From Echinarachnius parma (Eukaryota; Echinodermata; Echinoidea; Clypeasteroida; Echinarachniidae): a stretch of DNA of 64,000 nt. A program made the translations under genes and the position numbers. This document shows, piece after piece, positions 14,064 to 27,426 of the stretch. The DNA lies in assembly GCA_037951105.1 (NCBI GenBank), contig JBAMJV010008058.1:1-64000 (forward strand), given 5' to 3'. The notes below the pieces were generated by a model. It worked only from the letters and a program-made list of their open reading frames with translations. It was not told the origin of the DNA and did no database searches. How positions within the stretch are numbered: the stretch's first letter is position 1; every line of letters begins with the position of its first letter.

Positions 14064-15450
14064 TAAATCACTCAGCCTTATGAAAAGGCAAAGGCAAATG
14101 ACATCCATACATTTTTGTCTTATTTGCAAATGGCATGGCTCAACTCCATCCACATAAATGTATTCATTAAATTGTATTAGGCTTCAACAAATATGTTGCT
14201 ATTTTATTCTACTACTTCAGATACCACGACAGTTGAACAAGCTCATGAAAGAACACATCTTCGTCAGGATGAAGCGAGTTGAACTTTTACTTGAACTTGA
14301 TAAATCGCCGGCTCATGCAGTTCTATACAACATGTTTCAGTTACCTACATATTTTGAAGAATTTTTTTTTTCACGATAAGGATACAAGTATGTATTCATA
14401 TAAATGTCAAAGTAATCATACAATTTATTTTCTTAAATAAAAGAAATGCTCCCAACATAGTTATGATGTAATCTAAATTGGAAGATTTCCTACACAAGTG
14501 ACTCACTGTATCTTCGGGTTATAACGGAACATTGTAGTTTTAATTTTGCTTAGAATGGGAATAGAAGATTAGGCGAAAACTTAAGATTATGCTTTATTAC
14601 CCGCCCAGAAAGTAATGATTATAAAGTCGTCTACTACGCAATTTACTAATAATTATACCACTGCAATTCCATGTGACGGTATGACATCCGTGTACAGTAT
14701 GTAGTAGAGCGAGCGTGTACAAAATCACCCTCTCCTTTGATTGATACCTAACCATGCAATTCACGATGTGTCCTAGAGAAAAGGAAACGTAACTTAATTT
14801 TACGATAAGTTATACTTTAAAATGTGTTTAAAAGAGTTTAAAAGAGCACTATCAAAACGATTTATCAGCATACATAATGCATTATTCACACAATATACGA
14901 ATACAAAATAATCTGAAATGAGGTGAGAAACACCTTTTGCTCAAAAGGTGTCTTAAACATCTCAACATGAAATATATATATACAGAGGGCTGCCTTTGTG
15001 TATAATCATGTTACCAGACATTGCTGCGATGTCCCTTTTAACTCGTTTCAGACAACCCCTCACAAGAACTGAATAAGCAACGCATGACCGAGGAGAGCAA
15101 ATTTGTAATGATAACTGAATCGGTGGTTCAAGTACGTGCACAATACATATAAGGCCTGCGAAGTCAAAGTGTACATATCATGGAATTTATAGTTTTCACA
15201 CAGTTGTTAAGGCTATTTAACTATTAACATTTATGAATATTATTTATAAATTCATAATTATGCACGTACAGCGGGAAAATTAAATTGGACATATAACTAG
15301 AATATTTGAGGGTGATACAAGTAAATTTGAACAAACTTTCCTCTAAAAGTCCTTAACCCATTCAGGCCTGGGCCTCGTTATAATTACAACGACAATATGT
15401 AATTGTAAATCAGATCTGTGACTGAATTCGTAAATCTGATTGGTTTTTAC
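14064..15450. other. no gene recognised
   Basis: AT-rich. Open frames are short and carry no domain that I recognise. Confidence 0.45.
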
Positions 15451-17538
15451 TACCGTATGCAGTGGCGTAGCTAAGGGGGGGGGCACGGGGGGGGGGGGGG
15501 CACGTGCCCCCCCAATCGTTTGGCAAAAAAAAAAAAAAAAAATGACGACCCGACATTAAGCCAATTATATCATTCATTATCATTATGTTTTATTAAATGT
15601 GTGATGATAATGATGTTATCAACGATAATAAAGAAGAACATAACAATCATTCCCTAGTACTAGCAATAGCGCACCTATATCAGTTTGAAGAATCCTTCCA
15701 ATATAAAGCCTTATGCAAATTTTCAGTCCCGTGCGCGAGGATCGACGCTCACCGCATTTCAGAAGACATAGAGCGGGTATAGGTCTAACAAACTTCCTAG
15801 CGCATGGTAAATCGACCACATACCAAGGACCTTGTTAGGATCTCTGCCTCCCGCTTGTATAGATAATTTTGACCATTTGACGGCCAGTGGCGGATTTACG
15901 GGGGGGGGGGGGGTTGGGGGGGTTAGGGGGTTTGTGAAAATGTGAAAATGTGGAAAACATCACTTACGGGGGTTCAAAATAGCAACAAAAAAATCGCCGC
16001 TTCGCGGCTCGTGGACGATTCTCCGCATCGTCATTTGGTAAAACCCCCCCTTTAGCATGAAGCTAGATGGAAAATATCACTTACGGGGGTTCAAAATAGC
16101 AAAAAAAAATCGCCGTTTCGCGGCTCGTGGACGATCGTCATTGGGTCAAACCCCACCTTTAGCATGAAGCTAGATGGAAAATATCACTTACGGGGATTCA
16201 AAATAGCAAAAAAATCGCCGCTTCGCGGCTCGTGGACGATGCTCCACATCGTCATTGGGTCAAACCCCACCTTTAGCATGAAGCTAGATGGAAAATATCA
16301 CTTACGGGGGTTCAAAATAGCAAAAAAAAATCGCCGCTTCGCGGCTCGTGGACGAGCTCTGCATCGTCATTGGGTCAAACCCCACCCTTAGCAAAAAGCT
16401 ACATGGAAAACATCACTTACGGGGGTTCAGAATAGCAAAAATATCCCCGCTTTGCGGCTCGTACGTTGACGATGCTCCGCATCGTCATTGGGTCAAACCC
16501 CACCCTTAGCAAAAAGCTAGGGTATGCACCAGATTGCATTATTTCATGTGAAAATTTGCAAAAGCTCCCTACCGTTGGAGGGGGGACACCCCCCTCCCAC
16601 ACCCTCCCCCCCTCGGGCGCTACGCGCCCTCGGGCTTGGTCACTTCGCTCCCTCGCAGTTGTGCCCCCCAAATCCGTTGACCCTCGCTACGCCACTGACC
16701 GTATGTCCCAACAAAAAATTACAATCGGACTTTCTGCAACGATAACTTACCCCTTTAATGATAGCGAATCAATCATAATGCTATTTCAGGGTATGAAACT
16801 AAAATGTATTATATACATCTTGCAGAAAATCCTATTCGATTTTCTTCAGTGGTCATGGGGATCTTTGTAAATCATGTCATTAGTCCGTTCTATCTAAGTT
16901 TGACACTTGGATGCTCTTGGCACCCATATGAATGGAATTATTTTGCTCACAACTGTCGGGGAAAATAACAAATTAATACAACTTCTGTGCATGGTTTTAT
17001 ATCAATGGTGTAAACTCGTGTGAGGTTTTGTTGTTGAAAGATGTATTGATCTCTCAGAAAAAAATAAGGAAAGCCCTAAAGGAGGAAGAGCTCAAATCAA
17101 GACATCCATGAGTTAATGGTTACATTTGTCTCTTTCATCATTCATTTTCACACCTTACCAATGTTTGCAAACTCAGAAATATGATTCCCTTTTACTTAAT
17201 TTCATTATTATTTATGTTTTAGTTTAAAATGCAGGAAACAAGCGGTCACTTTCTCAAAAGATATTTTGTGTGAGCACACAATGATCAACTTCGTATATGT
17301 AAGGCGTAAACACAATGGACAACGCGTCTTCTTACAAAACCTGGAGGGAAGGGACATCAGACATGATTTACCAAGATCTCCATTCTCCATGAACACTGAA
17401 GCAAATCGAATAGGGTTTCCTGCAAGATGTATGCAATACATTATAGTTTCATACCCTGAAAAGGCATTATGATTGATCTACGATCTTTAAAGTTCTCATT
17501 ACAGAAGTCCGATTGTAATTTTTGGGGGGACATACGGT
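15451..17538. mobile_element. TIR element interrupted by a hAT-type insertion
   Basis: The right end (GGGGGGACATACGGTA) is the complement of the left end, which is TACCGTATG at 15,451-15,459 continued after the insertion by TCCCAACAAAAAATTACAAT at 16,706 onwards. The inner parts of the arms (16,700-16,865 and 17,375-17,520) are also inverted to each other. The short frames between them show no transposase, so it is non-autonomous or too decayed to tell. Confidence 0.7.
15460..16697. mobile_element. hAT-type non-autonomous element with 8-bp target duplication
   Basis: It begins CAGTGGCGTAGCTAAGGGGG and ends GCTACGCCACTG. The 8 bp ACCGTATG occurs directly before (15,452-15,459) and directly after it (16,698-16,705). 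An 8-bp duplication with CAGTGGCG-type ends fits the hAT superfamily. Inside are long G and C runs and about five tandem units of roughly 120 bp (about 15,950-16,515), each with CTTACGGGGGTTCAAAATAG and CGGCTCGTGGACGAT. No transposase is present. Confidence 0.85.
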
Positions 17539-18700
17539 ATACTGTAACATGTACTTTCTACAGAAGTGCGCGTGCGACGTGGACGTGAACTTCCAAAAAC
17601 AAAAATCTTTACAAAATGGCTGCTACGGAGACCTAAAAATATATGAACAAGAATGAAGATGGCAAGTTGATGTAGTATTTAAAGATGTTCTTGTGTATTG
17701 ATCCGTTCAGCAAAATGTGTTCTGAGGTTTTCGCTTGGTTTTTTTAAAAGTTGTACAGCATGTTTATTTGAAAATGTACAAACCTCAGTATTCGAGCATA
17801 TATTTAAGTTCAACTTGGAATATTTGTAAAACACCATGAAGGGGGTTTCCATCTGTAAGAAGGCTACACACGAACGTATTATCATAATTATAGTTATCAT
17901 ATGTAGGTGTATATGTGTACAATGCACAATGTACAATTCCGCGTTGAAGGGATCTCGAAAAATTGTCAAAATACTAAAAACCCAATTAGAAATATAATGG
18001 TTCTCTCATACCCTGTTGCATTCTCATTACCAATAGAAGCATGGAATATGTTTTGGATATTCGTTAGAAACATGTTTACGATTGTCATAAGAAGCATGAT
18101 AACATGCATGTGTAGATTTTTAAAGTAACGTTTGTATATTCCTTCATTTAATAGAATACATTTTCCCCTCTTCTTTGTTATCTTTTGTTTTGTTTTCTCT
18201 TCTCTCTACCGTTAGGCCATACGGGGAGATACCCTCGATAAGCCTCTGACTTTTTGGTTTCTCCCCCACATTCTCATTTATGGTTTGTTTAGTAAACATC
18301 TTCATCTCTTGTATTTGCACCAAATTTGTACCTGTACGATTTTCTGTATGTTGTTTTCGTAGTTGTAATCGCATAAGTTTTGTATCCAATTGTATTTTGT
18401 TGTTTTTAATGCAGAATGTGGAAATAAAGTTAAATGAAATGAAAATTGAAGTATCCACTAGATAGACATAACTGTGTATAAAGTAGGTGCAATGAGTTAC
18501 CAAATATCACTTTGCATTTTTGCTCATTACTTGGCCATATAATATCTATCTAACGTGAAATGTTTACTCATTACTTAGTGACTATATCAGATCACAGCCA
18601 TACACATTCCATGTATTTGATCAACCATTCATCACTTTCTGCACATGTGAGCAAAGTTACTAGATCCCTTTTATCAAATATCACAACGTTCTTTAGGGTG
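17539..18700. other. no gene recognised
   Basis: Several open frames of 70-120 codons on both strands, none with a recognisable domain or plausible splice context. The 119-codon minus-strand frame at 18,144-18,503 is low-complexity and not convincing. Confidence 0.45.
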
Positions 18701-18832
18701 TTTTCACATATCACCGGATAATGTAAACATTGGTGCATTCGCAAATATTTCCACCGGAAAAAACATCGGACACAAACGGAGTTTTGCTCCCCGTCGTGCG
18801 TCCGTTAAAGTTATCCTGTGATATGTGACAAG
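18701..18832. mobile_element. short MITE, about 130 bp
   Basis: The ends TTTTCACATATCACCGGATAA and TTATCCTGTGATATGTGACA are inverted to each other. The centre has a further inverted pair around ACAAACGGAG and GCGTCCGTT. Non-coding. Confidence 0.6.
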
Positions 18833-20543
18833 GACTTTTTAACAATCTATAGCACTTACATTAATAAATCTGTAATATATAATAGAAATATTAATCATTA
18901 TATGAGTATTCATAAGCGCTCAGTAAAAAAAAATACTATGTGACAAAACAAATTGTTTGTTAGTTGTAAGTGTGACTAAGTTAAGCATCTACATTTTTTT
19001 TTTTTTTTTAAGTTTCGTTTTGTACGCATTTGAAATTGTAATAATGTGTTTTTGTGTATTATATGAATTAGGCAATTGCTAATTTGTACAATTGAGTATT
19101 TACCTTTCTTATTTTGTTTGTAGTTCTGCAAGTTTGCGCAATGAATACATGTTATGTTTGTTTACTGTAGATAGATATGACATAATTTGGAACATAAAAT
19201 TGGCTTTCTTATCTATCTATGAAACCAATTTTTATACTATCCATCTTTTGCAAGTAAACAGTTCTAAAATTGAGAAATATCTGTCAATTCTGAAAGTCGG
19301 TAGGGATGCCTCCGCGATGGTACGATTTTATAACGAGCCAATACAGTTTTATTGTTTTATTTGAAAACATATTGCCACTGGCCACTTCGGATGCATACAA
19401 ATATTAAAGCTCTTCGTTATACTTTGTTCAAACATAATACAAGATGATTATTGTTGCTTTCTGAAATATCCCAATGCACATAATACGATCGACATTCTCA
19501 ACGAAATTCAAACTACCAAATGTTGTTGTTGCTTTTAGTTGTATTTATGGCTCGGGTTTTCGCTCATGCCTCCTCTAGATCACATTTTTAAAATAGCAAA
19601 AACAGATTTATTGGGTGAATCCCCACTTTAATAAGCGAACAACGTTTACAAATGTATCAAAACTAAATACCTAGTGAATGAGTTAATCATTGTATAAGAT
19701 CATGTAATCTCACTTGTGAAATAAAGTATATAAAACCATAACCCGAATTATTTTGTGCAGCTATGTAGACCTTACCCATGTATCGTTTCGAAGTAGGTCA
19801 GAACAAAAATGTATGCACTTTCAACAAAGATGGACATTTACTTGGTTGTATGAATCATTATAATGCGTAACTGAATCGTATTATCATCACAAAAGTGTAA
19901 AATAACATTATGTTTAGTTTGCAGTTCACATCAGTTAATAGTTATATTGTTAATTATTATGCAAGCACGACCGTAATTGTGTTAAGCACTTTTTATTTGG
20001 AAATAAAAACGTACAAAATATTATGAAGTTTATTCTGTAATACGGTTATTCGGTAATATGGATGTGTTTGACGAAATTATAACAAGGAATATGTACCATG
20101 TTCGTATATAAGTTCTTGTAAATAACTGATGTTGTTATGATATGATGATAAATGCATCTTAAAAAGTATATTTGCTGCGCCTTTTTTGCCTAATAGTTTC
20201 TCAGGAGCGAGAGAAAATAAACAAAATCAATCCCTTTAAATGTTTGGTTTTGCGTTTTATTTGTTTGTATTATGTGTCGTTATTATAAAAGTGGTTCTGT
20301 TTGAATGTCTTTGTGTTTTTCACTTGGCCGTTTTTTATAGCTAATTGTGAGGGTATACATTTACTAAAAAGGGCATTGTTATTCACCTCATTGTAATTGC
20401 AAGTTAAGCTTAACCAATTTAAATTAGACAGAAAATGTATAAAACATGTAGGATGTATTTGAAGAATGTTAAAATACAATATTTGTTCTTATATCTAGAC
20501 ATTGTAATACATCTTTATCAATATTTGCTACATACGCACGACA
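18833..20543. other. no gene recognised
   Basis: AT-rich with no domain-bearing frame, RNA gene or repeat boundary seen. Confidence 0.45.
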
Positions 20544-21645
20544 TACAGAGCGTATAAAAAAAGGTACTCCAAGTTCAAAGGTCAATTATTTCGAAATGGT
20601 TTACTTTCATACCATAAAATTGATATATATATAGAAAATAACTACTTAGCTTTCATTTGATACATTTTCCAAATCAGCAGTGCCACGCGTTGCTGAGATA
20701 TTTGTTGTTACAGAGGACAGGTCCGAAACCATGCACTTTTTGCAAGTTTGGACCAATAAATACATTCCTGAAATCAATGGTACCACACATTAATGTTGCA
20801 TGATTTAAGTCGATGTTTGTTTTGTGTATCAAAAACATCCATCTCTTGTCGAATGTGGGCCACACATCATCCAGGTCATGAGGAGGAGATGAAAACACCT
20901 TGTTCCTTTAAATTGTTCCAACATAAATAAATCACAAGGTGTTAAAACAGGTATTGATGGCCATCCCACTCCATAATTAGGCGCAATAAATACCCTTTCT
21001 ATGCATGTCCCCTAAAGACTTCCCGTAGTCTATCTCTGAGAGCAAAAAGACGATGGGCAGATGCACTGTCTTGGGTCCACCAGATCTGTCTAAATACCCC
21101 ATGCACCTGTCGCTCAATTTGTTCCTCCAACAGAGATACTGACCATATTCATGTATCAGCTGAAGGTACATGCTCCCAATTATTATCAAAGAAAAATTGT
21201 CCGATCTCTTGACCACTTCCACAAATTCCAATCCAATTGTACATTTTTGACGACCGATATTAACATCCAAATTTCATTCTGGTGGATGTCTACAGGCGCA
21301 AATGTTCAATAACAATGTACTCAGTCATGCATGATTAGTAAATGTATTCAATGAAACGATTTATTTATTCATAAAAACAATCAAACATGTTTAAAGGGAT
21401 TCGTTCACATGGCACCATTAATTTCGAGAAATCGAATTATTAGCCAAAACTTGCAAAAAGTGGGATTTGCACCGGTCACCTTCAACAATGAAGAACTCAG
21501 CAATGGCACTGCTGATTCAAGAAAGGTATCAAATGAAAGCTAAATAGTTACCCTTTACATCTTTATCATTCTTATGGTATGAAAATATATTATCTTGAAA
21601 TAATTGACCTTTGAACTTCGAGTACCTTTTTTGGGACACACTGTA
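20544..21645 (-). mobile_element. decayed mariner-like DNA transposon
   Basis: The ends (TACAGAGCGTATAAAAAAAG at the left, TTTTTTGGGACACACTGTA at the right) are inverted, and the similarity runs about 170 bp inwards. On the minus strand the inner part keeps the transposase C-terminal pattern in changing frames: a WWTQDSA/AHR-type block, DRLREVFRGH, a PNYG block, LTPCDLFMLEQFKG and DLDDVWP. This is the pattern of Tc1/mariner (IS630) DDE transposases, where the DGAPAH block precedes the last catalytic residue. At least three frame changes and several stops make it dead. The N-terminal DNA-binding part is not recognisable. Confidence 0.75.
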
Positions 21646-21858
21646 GATAATGGCGCATTCTCTCCCCACCCATTCCCGCTTTCTCTGTTCTTTCACATTT
21701 CAAACAGAGGGAGATTGGTGTGAAGAAGATTACGGGATCACGATTTGACTGTAAGCAGTTCAACAGAGAGAAACGCTGGAATTTTCGCTTGCTGTTACTG
21801 ATACAATCAGTAACAGCAATCAGTATTCCTGTCACTTCTAGGCCCCGTTAGTAGGCTT

Positions 21859-23726
21859 GTTAAGGGCCGAAAATATGGGTGTTGGCTGCATTTTGGGGTA
21901 CGATTGTTTTACTTAGTCTTAGCACACATATTCCTCGGAACCAAAGAAAAAAATTCATCCAAAGAGACACTCTGTATCTATGCAAATTAGCCCTAATTTC
22001 CATAATTCATGCAAATTTATTAATGCAAATTGGATATTCTATGAAAATAGTGTGTTTGAATTCCTTGGATCAAAAGAAAACTCATTTTCACAATTTATGT
22101 ATAATGACACAATAATTTAATGTATATATTATGTTATTATCGTCTTCATTGAAATACGTTGTACTTTAATTGTAACAATCCTGCGGTGGTCACATTGGAT
22201 TTGTGAGACGAGATGATTGCCAATGCTGACAATAACCTGCTAAAAGTATGTTTTACTTTGACTTAGCCTAGTTCTTAAATCTGCATGTTAAGTTAAAACA
22301 TAAATTTGTATATAAAGACTACAATTTCATAATATATCACAGTACTAATGCATACATTATGCAAGTTTGCCTCATTTACACCGATAAAGTGTGCTTCTTT
22401 TGATGATTCTTCTTAGTTTGTTTTAACCCTAAACAGGCCGGGCTATTTGAGGTCTTCCTACGGCCGGGGGGGGGGGGGGGGGGCATTATGCCCCCCCCCC
22501 CTTATGATCTCGGCCGCGTCGTGAAAATTTGCACACATGATAAGTGAAGTGTATAGAATACAATGGTAATTTAAACTTTTTGAAAAAAATATTAATTTGC
22601 ATATTCATGGTAATTTATGCAAATAAAGTCATGAAATTCATATTTTTACCCATAAATTATATATTCTTCATAATTAATGGAATAATAATTCAACAAAAAC
22701 ATTTGGAAGAGCCAGGTTCTTCCTTATGTTTTCTATTGTTTTTATAATTTCTTTTGTATTTCTTTGTTTTTTAAAGCTTATGTATTTTGCTGTTTTAGTT
22801 TTTTATTTTATTTCTAACTTTAATTCAACTATTTTGTAGCCCAAAACAAACATATAAAATGTAAACAAGACCAAAAAAACAATGATAAACCTCTTGTTAT
22901 GAAAATTGATATTTCCATATGTTTTGTACACAAATCAGAAAATTGAGCGATTTTCGGGCTGACATGCATAGACGAAAGGTCACGTGACTTCATAACGGTA
23001 GGTCCGATTTTCAAAATGTTTGTTTTTAAAATATGCGCAAGACCCAAAAGAAAAAAGTCACCAAGCAGCGGCGCGTCATCTTACCGCTTTTCAGAGCAAT
23101 ACAAACAATCGCGGCGGAGGGTGGGGGGGGGGGGCATTATGCCCCCCCCCCCCCTCTCCGGCCTTATTAGGGTTAATGATGGGTCCAAAGTTGATTCGGA
23201 CATCCGAACAGTTGTTAAAAAAGACACATCACACATGCTTGTAACCATGATTAGTTCAAAAGTAACACAAAATATACCATTCCTGCCAATGGCCATCTTG
23301 GATTCGAGGGACTAGATGGTCACGAAGGGTTAAAATAATCTGCTTAATTGATGTACTGGCCTTGATTTACCCTAGACCATATATTTCCAAAGTTATTACC
23401 TCAAGTATCTCAATAAAAAAACATTGTCATAGGATATCCAAACCCATGAATAAATGTGCATGCATTATGGAAATTAGGCTTAATTTGCATAGATACAGTG
23501 TGTCTCTTTAGATGAATTTTCTTCTTATGATCCAAGTAATTTAAAAATACCATTTTCATAGAACATCCCATTTTCATGAATAAGTTTGCATAAATTATGG
23601 AAATTAGGCTTAATTTGCATAGATACACAGAGTGTCTCTTGAGATGAATTGTTTTCTTTTGATCCAAGGAATATGTGTGCCAAGTAAAACAATCGTACCT
23701 CAAAATGCAGTCACGGACCCCTTAAC
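21859..23726. mobile_element. palindromic element with ~270-bp inverted arms
   Basis: The left arm (GTTAAGGGCC, then GCATTTTGGGGTACGATTG, then ATTCCTCGGA and TCCATAATTCATGCAAAT) is inverted at 23,410-23,726 (ending GGACCCCTTAAC). The right arm holds an extra tandem copy of the inner part, with AGACACACTGT-type and GCATAGATACA phrases twice. The middle holds two nearly identical hairpins of a G run, CATTATG and a C run. No transposase is seen. Confidence 0.75.
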
Positions 23727-23728
23727 AA

Positions 23729-23883
23729 GTTGCAGAAAGAGATACAATCGATTGTAAGTTACAATGAATTTTAAGTCAGATCGTCTGTTCTAAATGCGCA
23801 AATCTGATCGGTTGAAACGCGCAAATTTGTTGACTTACAATCAATTGTAACATATTTACATAGATTGTATCTCTTTCTGCAAC
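23729..23883. mobile_element. MITE, 155 bp, 21-bp perfect ends
   Basis: GTTGCAGAAAGAGATACAAT at the left is exactly inverted at the right end. A second inner pair (TAAGTTACAATGA-type against TTACAATCAATTGTAAC) extends the fold. It directly abuts the palindromic element to the left. Confidence 0.85.
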
Positions 23884-24100
23884 GGGCATCACTCATAATG
23901 TAAATAATAAATGTTTTTAAAACACTGTCACCTGTTTTGAATAAGCGTCTGAGAGTGCACTAACAAAATCGGGTAACCGCTGTTGTTGAATCTGCTGCTA
24001 TGTCAGTGGTTACATAACCTGCTTTTGTTAGTGCAGGCTTCAGTGCTCAGTCGCTTACCATGTCTCAACTCTTAGACAGATAATGTTATTAAGGGAAATC

Positions 24101-24400
24101 AACCCCACCCCCCCCCCCCCCCCCCCCCCCCATTTCATAAGGTGTTCCCTCGATTATTCGTGTGTGGGGGTATGATATGTGTGTGCGTCTGTGTGTGAGT
24201 GTTTTTTTGTGTGTGTGTGAGTGTGTTTGCGTGTGTGTGTGTGAGTGTGTTTGCGTGTGTGCTTGAATATGTGCGCTGTTGTGCGTGTGCATATAATGCG
24301 TGTGCATGCGCATGTGTGTATTTGTGTGTGCGTGTGTAGACCTTGTATGTACGTGTGTGTGCGAACGCGGTGTTTGAATGTGTGTATGTGTGTACTTGCG
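24101..24400. repeat. poly-C run followed by a degenerate GT-rich tract
   Basis: A C run at about 24,105-24,131, then about 230 bp of TGTGTG-like sequence with TGCG and TGAG variants. The long frame over it is a repeat artefact. Confidence 0.85.
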
Positions 24401-24429
24401 TGAGCGTTTATTCATTAACCCTGGCATCA

Positions 24430-25394
24430 CCTCCCGCCCCCTCCCCACTCTTTAAAACGGATCTACCCCACTAGCTTAATACTGCTAATCTAATAATAAT
24501 ATTAATGAATGTAATACAAATAATTAATGATACATGCTACTACAAATAATAGCAATAATGATAGTTCTTTTACTAATCAAATAAAGTGTAATGTATTTGA
24601 AGGGGGAGTACAGTATTATGGTGAAACTGCATCTTAGTATCTAAAATGTATTATGTTATCATTCAAACTAATAGTTTTTATTCAAACATGCTTGAATGAT
24701 ATTATAAAATATTAACGGCCAAGTAAGAAGGGTCTTTCTTTCAACAGCCGTTAACACAAGAGGGCGTCCTTTAGACACCTGATCACAGAAATACAATATA
24801 AGAAGACGTGATAGTCTAACTAATTTCCATCACAATTGCGAAAGTGGTTCTTGTTTTAATAATGATGCAATGAGTAGATTATTACACAAACATTTAAAGC
24901 AAGTGTGGTATATTTGTAAAAACGTGTCGGCTTATTTAATTATTTCTTATACATTATCGAATAAATAGGGGCAACACATCATTAGAATGGGATATATCTT
25001 TAAATATTTTAGCTGTTCTTTAACCGATTTTGAACAAGATACAATGATACAATGATCTTTTTTAAACCGCATCTTGAGAGTGAGAGCTAGACTGCCAAAA
25101 TCCAAAATCTTCCCCTGGACCCTCATTAAGGTCTCTGAACCAATCCCCTGTTCACACATAATCATGATCATGCCCAATAAAGTACAGCTTACTATAATTA
25201 TATATTTTTTTTATTTGTTTGCTTTATTTTGTTATACTGCAGGTTAGGCCTATTCAGTTATGCAAAACTGCTTTACAAAGGCGCCCTGCAGTTTAACTTG
25301 AAAAACTAATTATATAAACATAATATATTACACTATAAACATTCAAAACAAACATAAATGATGGGGAGAGTGAATACAAGATACTAACTTTACT
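24430..25394. other. no gene; fragment of a TIR element near 24,955-25,060
   Basis: A stretch around TTAACCGATTTTGAACAAGA resembles the inner part of the 7.27-8.10 kb element. At 25,258-25,293 the phrase TTTACAAAGGCGCCCTGCA is shared with 32,344-32,365, a sign of another dispersed repeat. No gene is seen. Confidence 0.45.
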
Positions 25395-25585
25395 TATGCC
25401 TTTCACTCCAACGGTTGGTTGAGTGGTGGCATCTGCATCACGATTTCTCGCCATTTATTTCGGTTCCTTGCCAGGTGTGCAGCCTCTGTGTAGGAGTTTA
25501 TATTCCGGTTTGATCAGTCTGATTTGATGCAGTCTCTCCATCTTTTGGGAGGTCTTCCACGTTGTTCTGACCCCATCTATATATC
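25395..25585 (-). pseudogene. LINE 3' relic (C-terminal tail)
   Basis: The minus strand reads RGRPPKRWRDCI, a stop, then NSYTEAAHLARNRNKWREIV. This is the well-known tail of many LINE reverse transcriptases (RGRPxxRW followed by EAxxLAxxRxxWR). It holds at least one stop and no upstream RT blocks next to it. Confidence 0.7.
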
Positions 25586-25879
25586 ATTAAATATATACAA
25601 GCATAATAATTTAGCACGTTAAGTATATACGCTTATGAAATAAAATTCAAATTAATATACAGCTTTCTTTTTGTATGTTTACGTATAAGGATGTGCACGA
25701 CTGCACTATTTTGGGGAGTGTATTCTACAGGCTAGCTCCAAAATATGTAAACGAATTCATTTCATAATCAGTCTTTGGGCGTGGTAAGTAGAGGGGACAT
25801 TTTACAGAGTAACGAGTTGTATAATTTACATTTCGCTTGCATATCAATGGTTCTAAATAAGTTGGTAATATAGATTATG

Positions 25880-27420
25880 TTGTATTTCATGAACTAATAC
25901 AATAATGAAACGCTCTTCCACAGATTGCCGACAGAGAGTAAGTAACATGGAACGCTGAGGTGAATAATCAACGTTTAAAATTACGTTTGCATACTTATTC
26001 TGACGTTTTTGTATCTTATCTTTATGGATTTTAGCAGAGCTCCCCTAAGATGTGCATCAGTAATCAACATGTGGTACGATCAAAGCAAAATACAAATTCA
26101 TTAGTATTTTTGGTGAAAGAAATTCTTTGATTCTCTTTAAACAACCTTTTTTCCTAGAAATGTTGCCCACAATATTAAAAACATGTTCTCTCCAAGTCAT
26201 GGCAGAGTAAAAAAAAAACACCCAGGTATTTAATTTGAATTACATTTTCTATAGGCAGACTTTTATACTTCAATAATAACACATCGTTTACCAATTTGTT
26301 TCTATGACTGAAAGCCATGACTTTTGTCTTGTTGCAAATTATTAAGGTCTAGCCACTTACATATTAAATCAAAATCCTCTTGTAAAACCATCTGTACATC
26401 ATTAATCGTTTTGCTATAATTAAACATAGCTGTGTCGTCAGCATAAAGAGATATTTTAGAATGAACATGAAGTTTCAAATAGCAAATATCATTCATTAAA
26501 ATGCAAAATATCAATGGTCTATAGAATATATCCCTGTGGGACTCCAGATCTAGTATTCACACGTTCACTAATATAATTTAATATGAAAGTTTATCTGTAT
26601 TGGTGATATTTGTATAATGATCAAAAGATTAAAATAGATTTCTCGCTAATATAAGTATTTATTGCTACTAACTCTCCTTTCCGTTAAATATGATTCAATC
26701 AAATTATACTAGTTTTATTTAATTCTAAAATATATAAGATTTCTAAGAATAAAATTGTGTGAAATAACATCAAAAGCTTTGCGTAGGTCAATAAAAATGC
26801 CTCCAATCACATCTCCCTGATCCATTTTATCAAGCAGATAATCTGTAATTTTAGTTAAACAAGTAGCAGTTGAGTATAATGGCCTAAAACCTGACTGACA
26901 ATTTGCAAGGAGCTTATTTTCATTTAAATATACATATAAAGTTGATTATGGAATGCTCTTTATAATACTTTAGACAAAGATGGTAATATATAAATGGGCC
27001 TAAAGTTATCAATATCACGTGCTCCTCCTTGAATATGTATTCATGAGAAATGTGTACCGTCCTAAAATCTTTTGAAATAATACGTGTTTTTTAAGGACAT
27101 AATTACATAAATATGTCATTGGATCAGCTATATAAACTGCGACTAACTTTACAAACTTGGGATGTATACCACTGCTTTTGAACAATCAATATTCAGCAGT
27201 TTCTGACGAACATAAACCTTCTATATTTCACTAAATCTAAATTCACATTCATGTAAAAACATCGTGTGAACCTTATGAGGTTTTACACAAAGGAGTTTGC
27301 AGACGTAAGCCAACCTCATTAAAAGCTTTATTCAAAACATCAGCTGTATCTTTTATTTTCTGTTTCTTCGGAAGAAGTTTCGACAACATCTTCAAGGTAA
27401 CTATGAACAACATTTGTACT
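25880..27420 (-). pseudogene. decayed LINE reverse transcriptase
   Basis: Read on the minus strand, the blocks appear in order: ADVLNKAFNEVG (27,330 region), NCQSGFRPL (26,890), GIFIDLRKAFDV (26,790), SGVPQG (26,540), SLYADDTAMF (26,430), then HVDY and AKIHKDKIQKRQNKYA (26,050). Stops and frame changes are frequent. It is shorter than a working LINE, and has neither an endonuclease nor a poly(A) that I can place. The layout resembles the intact LINE at 28.2-31.5 kb but the sequence differs, so it is another family or a much older copy. Confidence 0.8.
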
Positions 27421-27426
27421 TATTGA

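Noticed and set aside
18144-18503. 119-codon minus-strand frame as a gene
   Set aside because: No domain, no conservation visible and no splice or promoter context; the composition fits AT-rich background.
24089-24448. 119-codon His/Thr-rich frame
   Set aside because: Translation of a GT-rich repeat and a C run.
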